From the NCBI GenBank assembly GCA_033857955.1, contig JAWVCW010000031.1, forward strand, positions 1 to 64,000: a stretch of 64,000 bases of DNA, in the 5' to 3' direction. Origin of the DNA: Gaiellasilicea sp033857955. GTDB lineage: Bacteria > Actinomycetota > Thermoleophilia > Gaiellales > Gaiellaceae. A model generated the notes under the pieces. The model ran no database searches and was not told the origin of the DNA. It was given only the letters and a program-made list of their open reading frames with translations. A program made the position numbers and the translations under genes. Below, piece after piece: positions 40,588 to 49,490 of this stretch. Numbering within the stretch: position 1 is the stretch's first letter; the number at the start of each line of letters is the position of its first letter.

Positions 40588-41496
40588 ATGAAGCTCGGCC
40601 TGCTCACCGCGGCGTTCCCGGATCTGACGCTCGAGGAGGTCGCCGTCTGGGCGTCGGGCGAGGGGTTCGAGTCGCTCGAGATCGCGTGCTGGCCGGCGGC
40701 GGCGGGGGAGAGGCGCCGTTACGCGGGCACCTCGCACATCGACGTCGATTCGTTCGACCCGGGCGCCGTCCGAGAGGTGCTCGACCGCCACGGCCTCGAG
40801 ATCTCCGCGCTCGCGTACTACCCGAACAACCTTCACCCGGACGACGCGCACCGGCAGGAGGTGAATGGCCATCTTCTGAAGGTGGTCGACGCGGCGCAGA
40901 AGCTCGGCGTCGAGGTCGTCGGCACGTTCATCGGCAACGACAAGGACCGGCCCCTGGCTGAGAATCTCGAGCGGTTCGCCCGCATCTGGCCCGACCTCGT
41001 CCGCCACGCCGGCGAGCGCGGCGTGAAGATCGCGATCGAGAACTGCCCGATGATCTTCGGCGAGGACGAGTGGCCGGGCGGGAACAACCTCGCATGGTCT
41101 CCCGCGATCTGGGAGCAGATGTTCACGACGATCCCGGACGAGAACTTCGGGCTGAACCTCGATCCGTCGCACCTCGTCTGGCTGATGATCGACCGCGAGC
41201 GCGCGGTCTACGACTTCGCCGACCGGATCTTCCACGTCCACGCGAAGGACATGGAGGTCCGGCCTGACGGGCTCTACCGGCACGGATCCTTCTCGGGCGG
41301 GATCGGCTGGCAGGTGCCGCGCCTGCCGGGGCTCGGCCAAGTGGAGTGGCCGCGGTTTTTGGCTGCGCTCTACGCAGTCGGCTACGACCGCTGGATCTCG
41401 ATCGAGCACGAGGACCGCGGCTTCGAGGGCGAAGAGGAGCTCGTCAAGCGCGGCTTCGTGCTGGCGCGGAACACGCTGCGGCCGCTGCTCGTCTAG
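40588..41496 (+). CDS. sugar phosphate isomerase/epimerase (xylose isomerase-like TIM barrel)
   Basis: 302 residues. The TIM-barrel has metal-site segments: KIAIENCPMIFGEDEWPGG, LNLDPSHLVWL, FHVHAKDMEV and WISIEHEDRGFEG (Glu, Asp/His, His, Glu). This matches the AP-endonuclease-2-like family of isomerases and epimerases for inositols or keto-sugars. The substrate is unknown, and there are no neighbouring sugar genes. Confidence 0.87.
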   Translation: MKLGLLTAAFPDLTLEEVAVWASGEGFESLEIACWPAAAGERRRYAGTSHIDVDSFDPGAVREVLDRHGLEISALAYYPNNLHPDDAHRQEVNGHLLKVVDAAQKLGVEVVGTFIGNDKDRPLAENLERFARIWPDLVRHAGERGVKIAIENCPMIFGEDEWPGGNNLAWSPAIWEQMFTTIPDENFGLNLDPSHLVWLMIDRERAVYDFADRIFHVHAKDMEVRPDGLYRHGSFSGGIGWQVPRLPGLGQVEWPRFLAALYAVGYDRWISIEHEDRGFEGEEELVKRGFVLARNTLRPLLV

Positions 41497-41596
41497 GAGA
41501 CGAACGCTGGCAGCCGCCGCCGACTGGCAACGATTCCACGTTTCAAGTGATACAGGCGCGGAAGGAAGGCGGAATCGTCTTCCAAGGAGCCCGCTC

Positions 41597-42658
41597 ATGA
41601 ACCGCATCACCGCCGCCCTCGGCGTCCTCGTCGCTCTCATGGTGATCGGCGCAGCAGCCGCCGCACCGCCGAACGACCCGTACTACGGCCCGTACCAGTG
41701 GGGCCCGAAGCAGATCCACGCCGAGCAGGCGTGGGCAACGTCCCGCGGCGCAGGCCAGGTGATCGCGATCGTGGACAGCGGCATCGACCTCTCGCATCCC
41801 GACCTCGCCGGCAAGATCGTTGGCGGCGCCACCTTCACCGGCTGCGCGGCCACCGGCCCGTGCGGCAACGGCGACTGGCAGTCCGGCGGCACGGGCGGCC
41901 AGCCTGCGGAGCCCCACGGCACGCACGTCGCCGGCATCGCCGCTGCCACGACCGGCAACGGCATCGGTATCGCGGGCGTCGCGCCCGACGCGAATCTTCT
42001 CGCTGTCAAGGTGCTGACTGCCGACGGCGGCACTTTCGAGGAGATCGCCGCCGGCATCCGCTGGGCGACCGACAACGGAGCCGACGTGATCAACATGAGT
42101 CTCGGCGCGCTCCCCGGCGTGCAGGCGCTCGCGATCACGGGCGTGGTCGCCGACACGCGCCGGGCGGTGGACTATGCCGTCTCGAAGGGAGTTGTCGTGA
42201 TCGCCGCAGCGGGCAACGACTTCGCCTCGATTTGCGGCGAGCCCGCGTTCGACCCGAACATCCTCTGCGTCGTCGCAACCGACCGCAACGAGGCGCGTGC
42301 CGCCTACTCGAACTTCGGCATCTCCCAGAGCCCGGACAACGTCGTCGCTGCGCCCGGCGGCGCCGCCGTGCTCTCCTGCCAGGAGGACATCGTCTCGACC
42401 GTGCCGGCCTCGGCCGGCGGGACGTGCACGACGACGCTCGGCACCCCCGGCTACGACGCCTATGCGGGCACCTCGATGGCGACGCCGCACGTCGCCGGTG
42501 TTGCCGCTCTCCTGACGGCCCAGGGCCGCTCTCGCGCGGACGTGATCCGGATTCTGAAGCAGACCGCGCGCACGCCCGTGACGGGTACCCGTGGCACCTA
42601 CACGCCGGTCTACGGCTATGGGATCGTGGACGCGCAGGCCGCCGTCTCCGCGCCCTAG
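41597..42658 (+). CDS. secreted subtilisin-like serine protease (S8)
   Basis: 353 residues with a signal peptide (1 to about 23) and then directly a catalytic domain without an I9 propeptide. The catalytic triad is D60 (IVDSGIDLSHPD), H107 (HGTHVAG) and S293 (GTSMATPHVAG), with an oxyanion Asn in AAAGND. ATG 41597 follows AAGGAG. It is a secreted protease separate from the later protease island. The 3' end runs into a repeat element at 42657. Confidence 0.93.
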   Translation: MNRITAALGVLVALMVIGAAAAAPPNDPYYGPYQWGPKQIHAEQAWATSRGAGQVIAIVDSGIDLSHPDLAGKIVGGATFTGCAATGPCGNGDWQSGGTGGQPAEPHGTHVAGIAAATTGNGIGIAGVAPDANLLAVKVLTADGGTFEEIAAGIRWATDNGADVINMSLGALPGVQALAITGVVADTRRAVDYAVSKGVVVIAAAGNDFASICGEPAFDPNILCVVATDRNEARAAYSNFGISQSPDNVVAAPGGAAVLSCQEDIVSTVPASAGGTCTTTLGTPGYDAYAGTSMATPHVAGVAALLTAQGRSRADVIRILKQTARTPVTGTRGTYTPVYGYGIVDAQAAVSAP

Positions 42659-42685
42659 GAGGGTTTGGCGAAATATCGGCTGAGC
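42657..42685 (+). repeat. 29-nt repeat element, copy A
   Basis: This 29-nt element, beginning inside the subtilase stop codon, matches the reverse complement of 44589-44617 at 27 of 29 positions. Both copies begin at a stop codon and flank the histidine kinase gene. Confidence 0.7.
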
Positions 42686-42773
42686 TGCCGGGCCGCGCTG
42701 CTCGTGCCGAGGCCGCCGGCGACGTCTCGGCGCAGGACTTGGCGCGCATTTGTCGCATTTCGCTAGGCGTCGG

Positions 42774-42779
42774 TAGGAT
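42774..42779 (+). promoter_or_regulatory. -10 box for histidine kinase gene
   Basis: TAGGAT lies 24 nt before GTG 42804; a leader carrying AGGAGG separates them, so this gene has a conventional start. Confidence 0.45.
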
Positions 42780-42803
42780 CAGCCCGCCCAGGAGGAACGG
42801 GAA

Positions 42804-44564
42804 GTGCGACAAGCGGTCGATTTCGTCGGGATCGTCAACCTCGTGCTGTTCGCAGCCATTGCGGTTGTCTGCGTTCGGCAGTGGAGCAAGGAGCGAGCGA
42901 CGACGGCGCTCTGGGCTGCGCTCGCGTTCGTGAACCTCGCTGTCGTGGTGCTCGTCGGTCACTTGCTGCCCGACGAGCCGCAGGGCCTCGTCGAGAAGGC
43001 CGTCCAGCGCGTCGACCTCGCGTTCCTGGTGCTCTTTCCCTATCTCCTGTACCGCTTCGCGGTGGCGTTCGAGGACGCGAAGCGTCCTTTAGCACGGTTC
43101 GTCGACGCGCTCAGTTGCTCGCTCGTCGTCGCAACGTTCGTCCTGCCTCACGTGCCGGCCTCCGGCGAGTCTTGGCCGTGGTGGTTCGCCGCGTATGTCA
43201 CGGCATTCGTCGTCCACTGGTCGGTGTTGCTGCTGATCGTCGCCATGCGCCTGTGGCGTGCCGGTCGTGCGGAAGCAACGGTCGCGCGGCGCCGGATGCA
43301 GATGCTCGCGATCGCTGCTACCGCAATCACTGCTGCGCTCGTGCTCGCCGCCGCAGGTCCCAACCAGGATTCGCCGGACGCGCTCGCAATCGCGCTCCTG
43401 GGCACCCTCAGCGCCGTGGCGTTCATGCTCGGCTTCGCGCCGCCCAACGACCTCCGGCTCCTCTGGCGGCGACCCGAGCAGGAGCGGATGCAACTCGCGA
43501 TCGGCGAGTTGATGTCGGCGACGAGCGAGGAGGACGTTGCGGCGCGGGTGCTGGAGCCCATGGCGCGCATGGTCGGCGCCCGTGGCGTCGCACTGGAATC
43601 GGCCGATGGATCGCGGATCGGCGAGTACGGCTCGGTCGAGCAGGCGACGACCGGCGACGTGAGGCGCCTGGAGTTTCCATTCGGCACGCTGGTCGTCAGC
43701 ACGAGCGCTTTCGCGCCGTTCTTCGGGACCGAGGAACGCAAGCTGCTCACCGCGCTCGGATCGCTCACGAGCCTCGCGCTCGATCGTGCGCGCCTATTCT
43801 CGCAGGAGCGGGCGGCGCGCGCGGCGCTCGAGCGCGTCGACGATCTCAAGAGCCAGTTCGTGGCTCTCGCCGCCCACGAGCTCCGCTCGCCCGTCGGTGC
43901 GATCTACGGGCTCTCGGAGACACTCGCCCAGCGGAAGAATGAGCTCTCCCGCGACCAGGTCGCGGAGCTCGAGCTCACGCTGACCCAGCAGATTCGCCGT
44001 CTGCGAGCGCTCGTCGAACAGCTGCTCGACCTCTCGCGGCTCGACGCGGAAGCCGTGGTGATCAAGCCGCAGCGCGTGCGCGTACGCGAGCGGCTGGAGG
44101 AGATCGTCCTCGCGGCTACGCCGCTCGAGTCCGTTCCGATCCGCATCGATGTCGAATCGAATCTCGAGGCTGAGGTCGACATCCACGCGCTCGACCGGAT
44201 CGTCACGAATCTGATCGTGAACGCCTGCCGATACGGCGCGCCGCCCGTCATGGTGAGCGCGGCGCAGGTAGGGGAGCTCCTGCGCGTCACCGTTCAGGAC
44301 CACGGGCCGGGCGTTCCTGCGGAGTTCGTGCCGCTTCTCTTCGACCGGTTCGCACGCAGCACGGCCAGCGCCTCCAGCGTTCCGGGCACGGGGCTCGGGC
44401 TGGCGATCGCCCGCTCCTACGCTCGTGCTCACAGCGGCGAGGTGAGCTACCACACGGCAGACTCGAGCGGCGCGATCTTCGAGCTGACTCTCCCGACGGC
44501 CGCCGCCTGGGGAGCCGGGCGCGACAGGCGCGTTACCGGGTCGAGCCGGCCGGCTCCCGCCTAG
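42804..44564 (+). CDS. membrane sensor histidine kinase with GAF-like domain
   Basis: 586 residues. About seven membrane segments (1-215), then a GAF-like region (about 228-335), HisKA with H358 in AAHELRSPVGAI, and HATPase with N-box NLIVNACRYGAP, DHGPGVP and GTGLGLAIARS. GTG 42804 has AGGAGG about 9 nt upstream. No response regulator is adjacent. The next gene, convergent, is a GGDEF-like protein. Confidence 0.92.
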   Translation: MRQAVDFVGIVNLVLFAAIAVVCVRQWSKERATTALWAALAFVNLAVVVLVGHLLPDEPQGLVEKAVQRVDLAFLVLFPYLLYRFAVAFEDAKRPLARFVDALSCSLVVATFVLPHVPASGESWPWWFAAYVTAFVVHWSVLLLIVAMRLWRAGRAEATVARRRMQMLAIAATAITAALVLAAAGPNQDSPDALAIALLGTLSAVAFMLGFAPPNDLRLLWRRPEQERMQLAIGELMSATSEEDVAARVLEPMARMVGARGVALESADGSRIGEYGSVEQATTGDVRRLEFPFGTLVVSTSAFAPFFGTEERKLLTALGSLTSLALDRARLFSQERAARAALERVDDLKSQFVALAAHELRSPVGAIYGLSETLAQRKNELSRDQVAELELTLTQQIRRLRALVEQLLDLSRLDAEAVVIKPQRVRVRERLEEIVLAATPLESVPIRIDVESNLEAEVDIHALDRIVTNLIVNACRYGAPPVMVSAAQVGELLRVTVQDHGPGVPAEFVPLLFDRFARSTASASSVPGTGLGLAIARSYARAHSGEVSYHTADSSGAIFELTLPTAAAWGAGRDRRVTGSSRPAPA

Positions 44565-44617
44565 GAGGGTTGGGCGGGATGTCGCGCGGCTCAGCCGATA
44601 TTCCGCCCAACCCTCCT
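44563..44617. terminator. bidirectional terminator-like hairpin, repeat copy B
   Basis: A perfect 15-bp inverted repeat (44563-44577 with 44603-44617) starts at the kinase stop codon and ends inside the convergent GGDEF-like gene. The loop holds CGGCT-C-AGCCG. Its right half is the inverted copy of 42657-42685. Confidence 0.75.
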
Positions 44618-45400
44618 GGGGGTCCGCAGGAGGCGGCGCGCGTAGAGCCGCTCGTCGGCGGCGCGGTAGAGCGAGAGAGCGTTCCGGCCTTCGGTGGGAC
44701 TTCCGGCCCACCCGACCGTGACGGGATGTGGTGCGCTGGCCACGGCCTGCTCGATCCGGTTCGCATATCGCGATGCTTCCAGCACCGAATCTGCGGTGCA
44801 GAGGATCGCGAACTCGGCGCCACCGATGCGGGCGATGTCGTCCTCGGGTGACAGGGCCGTCCCGAGCGCCTCGGCCACGCTCCGGAGCGCGTCGTCCGGC
44901 GAGGTGCCGCTGCGCCCCGTCATCTGCTCGAAGCCGTCGACGTTTGCGAGCACGAGCCCGAAGGGCCGGCCGGTCGCGAGCCGGCCGTCGATCGCCTTCT
45001 CGAAGCCGCGCATGCTCGGCAGGCCTGTGAGCCAGTCCCGCTCTGCGAGCACCTGCGCCTCGGCGAGAGCGGTCTTGTAGTGCTCGGCGAACCAGCCGAG
45101 GAGCGCGCCGATCGAGACATACGTGACAAAACGAATCGGTGTGGAGACGGTGAGCAGCTCGCGTGTCGGCACGTCGTGATTGAGGGTGACGGCGAGCGAG
45201 AAGAGGCAGGTCGCGACGATGCCGCCGACAGCCCCGTACCGCGGCCCGACAGCGAGCGCGAGCAGGGCGATCGCGATGTAGAAGAAATGACCGATTCCGA
45301 GCCCGGGCCGCTCGAACAGCACGAGCGCCACGAAGACACCCCCGAAGACGAGAGCGGAAACAGAAACGAGGAGACGGTTGGGGAGCGCCGCAGGGCTCAC
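44591..45400 (-). CDS. membrane GGDEF-like protein with degenerate active site
   Basis: 269 residues: about four membrane segments (10-105), then a GGDEF domain from about 120 (RDWLTGLPSMRGFEK). The signature is GGAEF at 193-197 and the first metal-binding Asp is replaced by N153 (LANVDGF). Loss of two key acids predicts no diguanylate cyclase activity; GTP or c-di-GMP binding is possible. The protein's last eight residues are encoded in the hairpin arm. GTG 45400. Confidence 0.82.
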   Translation of the reverse strand: MSPAALPNRLLVSVSALVFGGVFVALVLFERPGLGIGHFFYIAIALLALAVGPRYGAVGGIVATCLFSLAVTLNHDVPTRELLTVSTPIRFVTYVSIGALLGWFAEHYKTALAEAQVLAERDWLTGLPSMRGFEKAIDGRLATGRPFGLVLANVDGFEQMTGRSGTSPDDALRSVAEALGTALSPEDDIARIGGAEFAILCTADSVLEASRYANRIEQAVASAPHPVTVGWAGSPTEGRNALSLYRAADERLYARRLLRTPRRVGRNIG

Positions 45401-45418
45401 CTCTCGATTATCCGAGAG
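45401..45418. promoter_or_regulatory. -10 box inside palindrome before GGDEF-like gene
   Basis: CTCTCG-ATTATC-CGAGAG is a perfect dyad directly before GTG 45400 on the minus strand. Its centre is a GATAAT -10 box (45407-45412 minus) 6 nt from the start codon, so a bound protein would block both polymerase and start. Confidence 0.55.
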
Positions 45419-45620
45419 CGGTCCCGCGGTTTCGTCCCCCGTTCGAGGGCCCCCGTCCGGGGCACCCGAAAGGGGGACTCGGCGTGTCGAGGGGCGGGCC
45501 TACAGTGCGTCTGGGCGCGCCCTGCGACCGTGCCGCCCGAGCTGCCCTGCGAAACGGCTCGGCACTCGAGGTCTCGATCGCATTGTGGGAGTGCCGCAGC
45601 TCCTGCTGGGCGCGCCCGCT

Positions 45621-45893
45621 TCAGCCTCCGACGAGGTGCCAGGTCACGTAGACCAACGCACCCCAGAGCCAGACCGCGAGGGTGCCGATGGTCGCGATTC
45701 GGGCAGGTTGGTCGGCTCTCGCGATACCGGCGCCCACGTACAGCACCAGCGGGATGCCGAGCGGGAAGGCGACCAGCGCCCAGCCCTCGTCCCACCCGGG
45801 CCAGTCGCCGCCTCGGGTCGCGTCCGTCAGCCCGAGAGCAAGCGCGCCGACCAGGAAGAGGACGAGCCCCGGTACGACCCTCGAACGACCCAC
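45621..45893 (-). CDS. small three-helix membrane protein, unknown function
   Basis: 90 residues with three hydrophobic segments (about 8-22, 36-50, 65-85) and a short loop with GGDWPGWDEG. I do not recognise the family. GTG 45893 is chosen because TACGTT lies exactly 6 nt upstream; a start 16 codons earlier is open but adds a non-hydrophobic tail. The 220 bp between it and the GGDEF-like gene hold no gene I can support. Confidence 0.6.
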   Translation of the reverse strand: MGRSRVVPGLVLFLVGALALGLTDATRGGDWPGWDEGWALVAFPLGIPLVLYVGAGIARADQPARIATIGTLAVWLWGALVYVTWHLVGG

Positions 45894-45899
45894 GGGCCC

Positions 45900-45905
45900 A
45901 ACGTA
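45900..45905 (-). promoter_or_regulatory. leaderless -10 box for small membrane protein gene
   Basis: TACGTT on the minus strand, 6 nt, then GTG 45893. Confidence 0.5.
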
Positions 45906-46144
45906 TCCCACGAACGCACGCCCGGATGAGTTGAGCCACAAGGCGGCGCAGACTCGGAAAAATCAGCCGGTACGCCCAGCGGCCTAGGCGTGGCCCTTGG
46001 GAAAGGGGGCTAGTCCGAACGCCACCACCTTTGTGGCTCGGGGAGTCCTATTCCGCAGCCGTCGACAGCCAAACGTCGATCCGGAAACCGGCCGTCGCGC
46101 CGGCGCGTACTAGCGGGCAACAACAACCTGGGGGGTGAGGTCTC

Positions 46145-47101
46145 ATGAAGCGGTTCGGTTTCCTGTTGGTGGTGCTCGGGTTCGCGTCCGCTGCTGCGCT
46201 CACGACAGCAAGCGCGGGAACCGACGCGACTCGCAGCGTCTGCCATCGCGTCAACTCCAAGAAGACTCCGTACGCGAAGATCCGTGTCTCAGCTGCGCAA
46301 CTCAAGGCGCACCTCAAGCACTCGGCCGATATCTATCCGGTACCGCGAGCTGGATGCCCGAAGACCCTGCTCTCCCCGAGCACCGGCGGTCGCCTCCTGA
46401 GCGTGCGGCTGAGGGGTGAGGCTGAGTCACCTGCCGGCGATCCGGTCGGGACGGGAACCGCAACGGTGAGGCTCCGCGCCGGACAGGGGCAGGTCTGCTA
46501 CAGGATCGCGGCCGTGAACCTGCCGCCGGCGGCCGCGGCACACATTCACCGGGGTGCGGCCGGCACGTCCGGTCCGGTCATCATCCCACTGGCTACTCCG
46601 AACACGGCCGGGCTTGTCGGCGGCTGTGCCACCGCGACGCGCGCTCTGGTTGGCTCGATCCTCGCGGCCCCTGCGTCGTTCTACGTCAACGTGCACACCG
46701 CGGAGTTCCCGGCGGGCGCTATCAGAGGCCAGTTGAGCGGGGACGAGAGCGCGGAGCTCGGCACGAGTCTGGTTCGGACGCTTGTCGGCACATCTGAACC
46801 GAACGCCAAGGGCACCGCCGTCCTGCGGTTCAGGCCGGACGCCGGTCAGGTCTGCTACCGGCTTCGCGCCGAGAACGTCACCTTGCCGACGACCGCAGCT
46901 CACATTCATCGCGGGGCGACGGGCGTCAACGGGCCTGTCGTGGTCCCCTTCAACGCACCGGGCGCCGACGGTAGCTCGAGTGGTTGTGCACCCGTCGACG
47001 CGGCGTTGATGAGCGAGATCATGGGCAATTGGGCCAACTTCTACGTGAACGTGCACACGAAGGAGCACCCTGCCGGCGCCATCCGCGCCCAGCTCGCCTG
47101 A
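46145..47101 (+). CDS. secreted protein with two CHRD domains
   Basis: 318 residues. A signal peptide (1 to about 23) is followed by a short region with two cysteines, then two CHRD-type beta domains (about 88-200 and 205-318), each with GQVCYR, AHIHRGAAG or AHIHRGATG, and FYVNVHTxExPAGAIRGQL-like repeats. CHRD domains occur in chordin and many secreted bacterial proteins; the conserved His may bind metal. The function is unknown. ATG 46145 follows GGGGGGTGAGG. Confidence 0.85.
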   Translation: MKRFGFLLVVLGFASAAALTTASAGTDATRSVCHRVNSKKTPYAKIRVSAAQLKAHLKHSADIYPVPRAGCPKTLLSPSTGGRLLSVRLRGEAESPAGDPVGTGTATVRLRAGQGQVCYRIAAVNLPPAAAAHIHRGAAGTSGPVIIPLATPNTAGLVGGCATATRALVGSILAAPASFYVNVHTAEFPAGAIRGQLSGDESAELGTSLVRTLVGTSEPNAKGTAVLRFRPDAGQVCYRLRAENVTLPTTAAHIHRGATGVNGPVVVPFNAPGADGSSSGCAPVDAALMSEIMGNWANFYVNVHTKEHPAGAIRAQLA

Positions 47102-47110
47102 CGCATGAGC

Positions 47111-47150
47111 GGCGACAGGGGGCGCGCCGGCTGGCGCGTCCCCTGTCGCC
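47111..47150 (+). terminator. strong terminator hairpin after CHRD gene
   Basis: An 18-bp stem with a single G-U pair and short GGCT-type loop, followed by GTTTG, starts 9 nt after the CHRD stop. Confidence 0.8.
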
Positions 47151-47187
47151 GTTTGCGCGCGCCGGCCGGCCGTGCGAGGCTCTTGCC

Positions 47188-48033
47188 GTGGCCCGCCGCC
47201 TCGAGCCCTACTGCTGGCCGCTGAAGCCCTTCGACCGGCCGCACCCGGTCCGCGCGTACTTCAACGACCCGCGCATCTCCGGCTCGTCGCGCGCGTTCCA
47301 TTTCGGGATCGACATCTCGGCGCGAGACGGGGCGGCGGTGTACGCGGTCGAGGGCGGGACCGTCCACCTCGAGGGCGGCCGCTCTCTTTCGGTCGTCTCC
47401 AGCGACGGCGGACGCGCGTTCGGCTACTGGCATGTCGTGCCTGCCGTCCGCCACCACCAGGCGGTGCGGCTTCACCAGCTGCTCGGCCACGTCGAAGGCC
47501 CCTGGGGGCACGTTCACTTCGCCGAAACGAGCCGCCGCCAGTACCGCAATCCGCTGCGAAAGGGCGCGCTCACGCCCTGGCTCGACCCGAGCTCGCCGCG
47601 GATCGCCGGAATCGCCTTCTCGCGCGGCGGCAAGGAGCTGTCGCCGCTGGAGGTCAGCGGCTCGGTGGACGTGATCGTCGATGCCTGGGATCTGCCGCCG
47701 CTGCCGGTGCCGCCGCCCTGGGCGAACATGCCGGTGACGCCGGCGCTGCTTCGGTGGAGGGTCCTCCGTGACGGCAAGGTGATCAGGCCCTGGCACGCGC
47801 CGGTCGACTTCCGCCACACGCTGCTGCCGCCGAGCCTGTTCGCCGTCGTCTTCGCACCGGGCACCCGGCAGAACCACCCGAACAAGCCGGGCCGGTACCG
47901 CTTCTACCTCGCGCACGCCTGGGCGACCCGGCGCCTGCGGAACGGTCTCTACCGGCTGGAGGTCTCGGCCGCAGACGTACAGGGGAACCGCGCCCATGCG
48001 TCGCTTCCGTTCACGATCAGGAACCGTCGCTGA
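47188..48033 (+). CDS. M23-like (LytM-fold) protein
   Basis: 281 residues. H38-x3-D42 (FHFGIDISA), GAAVYAVEGGTV and H108-x-H110 (WGHVHF) match the zinc ligands of M23 glycyl-glycine endopeptidases. A C-terminal beta-rich domain of about 150 residues follows. No signal peptide is visible from GTG 47188, which is odd for a cell-wall enzyme; an earlier start lies across the terminator and is unlikely. It is probably a peptidoglycan hydrolase or a catalytically weak relative. Confidence 0.75.
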   Translation: MARRLEPYCWPLKPFDRPHPVRAYFNDPRISGSSRAFHFGIDISARDGAAVYAVEGGTVHLEGGRSLSVVSSDGGRAFGYWHVVPAVRHHQAVRLHQLLGHVEGPWGHVHFAETSRRQYRNPLRKGALTPWLDPSSPRIAGIAFSRGGKELSPLEVSGSVDVIVDAWDLPPLPVPPPWANMPVTPALLRWRVLRDGKVIRPWHAPVDFRHTLLPPSLFAVVFAPGTRQNHPNKPGRYRFYLAHAWATRRLRNGLYRLEVSAADVQGNRAHASLPFTIRNRR

Positions 48034-48053
48034 GCGGGCCCATCCCTCTGTAA

Positions 48054-48068
48054 GTTGCATTTTGCAAC
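48054..48068. promoter_or_regulatory. operator-like palindrome GTTGCA-TTT-TGCAAC
   Basis: A perfect 6-bp dyad with 3-nt centre, 25 nt before the MFS start codon, in an otherwise GC-rich gap. Drug-exporter genes are often repressed by TetR or MarR proteins bound to such sites; no such regulator gene is adjacent. Confidence 0.5.
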
Positions 48069-48093
48069 GGTCGCTGGCAGAGTCCGTCGCACA

Positions 48094-49482
48094 ATGCAAC
48101 CGACTCGCCCGGGTGTTGTTCTCGCGATCGTCTGCGTTGGCGTCGTGCTGGCGACGACCGACCTCTTCATCGTCAACATCGCGTTCCCGGCGCTCGAGCG
48201 GGCCTTCGGCGACACCTCGCTCTCCGCTCTCTCCTGGGTCCTGAACGCCTACGCAATCGTCTTCGCGGCGCTCCTTGTTCCAGCCGGGCGCCTCGCGGAT
48301 CGCGCGAGCCGGAAAGGCGGCTTCTTGCTCGGCGTCGCCGTCTTCACCGGCGCGTCCGCCCTCTGCGCTGCAGCGACGAGCGTCGAGCTGCTCGTCGCCG
48401 CCCGTGTGCTCCAAGCGGGCGGTGCTGCTCTGATGATCCCGTGCTCGCTCGGCCTGCTCCTCGCTGCGTATCCGCCGGAACGGCGCGCCGGTGCGGTCCG
48501 GATCTGGGCCGCGATGTCGGGGCTTGCAGCCGCGATCGGCCCGGTCGCCGGCGGCCTCCTCGTAACCGTGGACTGGCGCTGGATCTTCCTCGTCAACCTC
48601 CCGGTTGGAATCGGGGCGCTTGTTGTGGGCTGGCAACTGCTTCCCTCACCGCCGCGGGTGCCCGAACCGCTGCCCGACCTGCTCGGCTCCGTCGTCCTCA
48701 TGCTCGCGATCGGGGCGCTGACGCTCGGGCTGGTGGAAGCGCCTGAGTGGGGGTGGGGCGCAACGCGGACGCTCATCGCCTTCGCGGCCGCGGCGCTGCT
48801 GACTGTCGCGTTCGTCTTGCGCTCGGCACGGCACCGGAGCCCGGTGGTCGAGCTGTCGCTGCTGCGCGTCCGCCCGTTCGCGGTCTCGATCCTCGCGATG
48901 CTCGTCTTCAGCGCCAGTTTCGCTGCGATGTTGCTCTCGATCGTGGTCTGGGCGCAGACGGGCTGGGGCTGGTCGGCGCTGAAGACCGGGATTGCCTTCC
49001 TCCCGGGGCCGTTGATGGTGCCGCTCTTCGCGATCGGAGCGGGGAGGGTCGGGCACCGCGTCGGCGCCGGGACGCTCGCAACCGTCGGCTGCCTCGTCTA
49101 CGCCGCGGGTGCATCGACCTGGGCCCTCGCCGTCGGACTGGACGCCGAGTACGTGACGGCGATGCTCCCGGGCGCTCTGCTGACCGGGGTCGGGGTCGGG
49201 CTCGTGCTGCCGACGCTCACCGCGACAGCCGCCGCCTCGCTGCCGGCGCACCGCTTCGCGACCGGCTCGGCTGTGATCAACATGTCGCGACAGATCGGGT
49301 ACACGCTCGGCGTGGGCATTCTCGTCGCCGTGCTCGGGACTCCGCGAACAGGCGTCGACAGGCTCAACGCCTTCCGCCACGGCTGGATCGTCATCGCCGC
49401 GATCGCGGTGCTCGCGGCCCTGTCTTCGCTCCTGCTAGTCCGCAGGGACGACGCACCGGAGCCGGTCAACGTGCCTTCGTGA
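48094..49482 (+). CDS. MFS drug-resistance-type transporter (DHA2, 14 TM)
   Basis: 462 residues, about fourteen membrane segments. Motif A-like sequence GRLADRASRKGGF, motif C-like GPVAGGLLV and WRWIFLVNLPVG are typical of EmrB/QacA relatives that export hydrophobic compounds with protons. ATG 48094 is chosen; an upstream in-frame start at 48055 lies inside the palindrome. Confidence 0.9.
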   Translation: MQPTRPGVVLAIVCVGVVLATTDLFIVNIAFPALERAFGDTSLSALSWVLNAYAIVFAALLVPAGRLADRASRKGGFLLGVAVFTGASALCAAATSVELLVAARVLQAGGAALMIPCSLGLLLAAYPPERRAGAVRIWAAMSGLAAAIGPVAGGLLVTVDWRWIFLVNLPVGIGALVVGWQLLPSPPRVPEPLPDLLGSVVLMLAIGALTLGLVEAPEWGWGATRTLIAFAAAALLTVAFVLRSARHRSPVVELSLLRVRPFAVSILAMLVFSASFAAMLLSIVVWAQTGWGWSALKTGIAFLPGPLMVPLFAIGAGRVGHRVGAGTLATVGCLVYAAGASTWALAVGLDAEYVTAMLPGALLTGVGVGLVLPTLTATAAASLPAHRFATGSAVINMSRQIGYTLGVGILVAVLGTPRTGVDRLNAFRHGWIVIAAIAVLAALSSLLLVRRDDAPEPVNVPS

Positions 49483-49490
49483 AGGGCGGC

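Noticed and set aside
44591..45400. Active diguanylate cyclase
   Set aside because: The signature reads GGAEF and the first metal-binding Asp is Asn, so activity is not supported.
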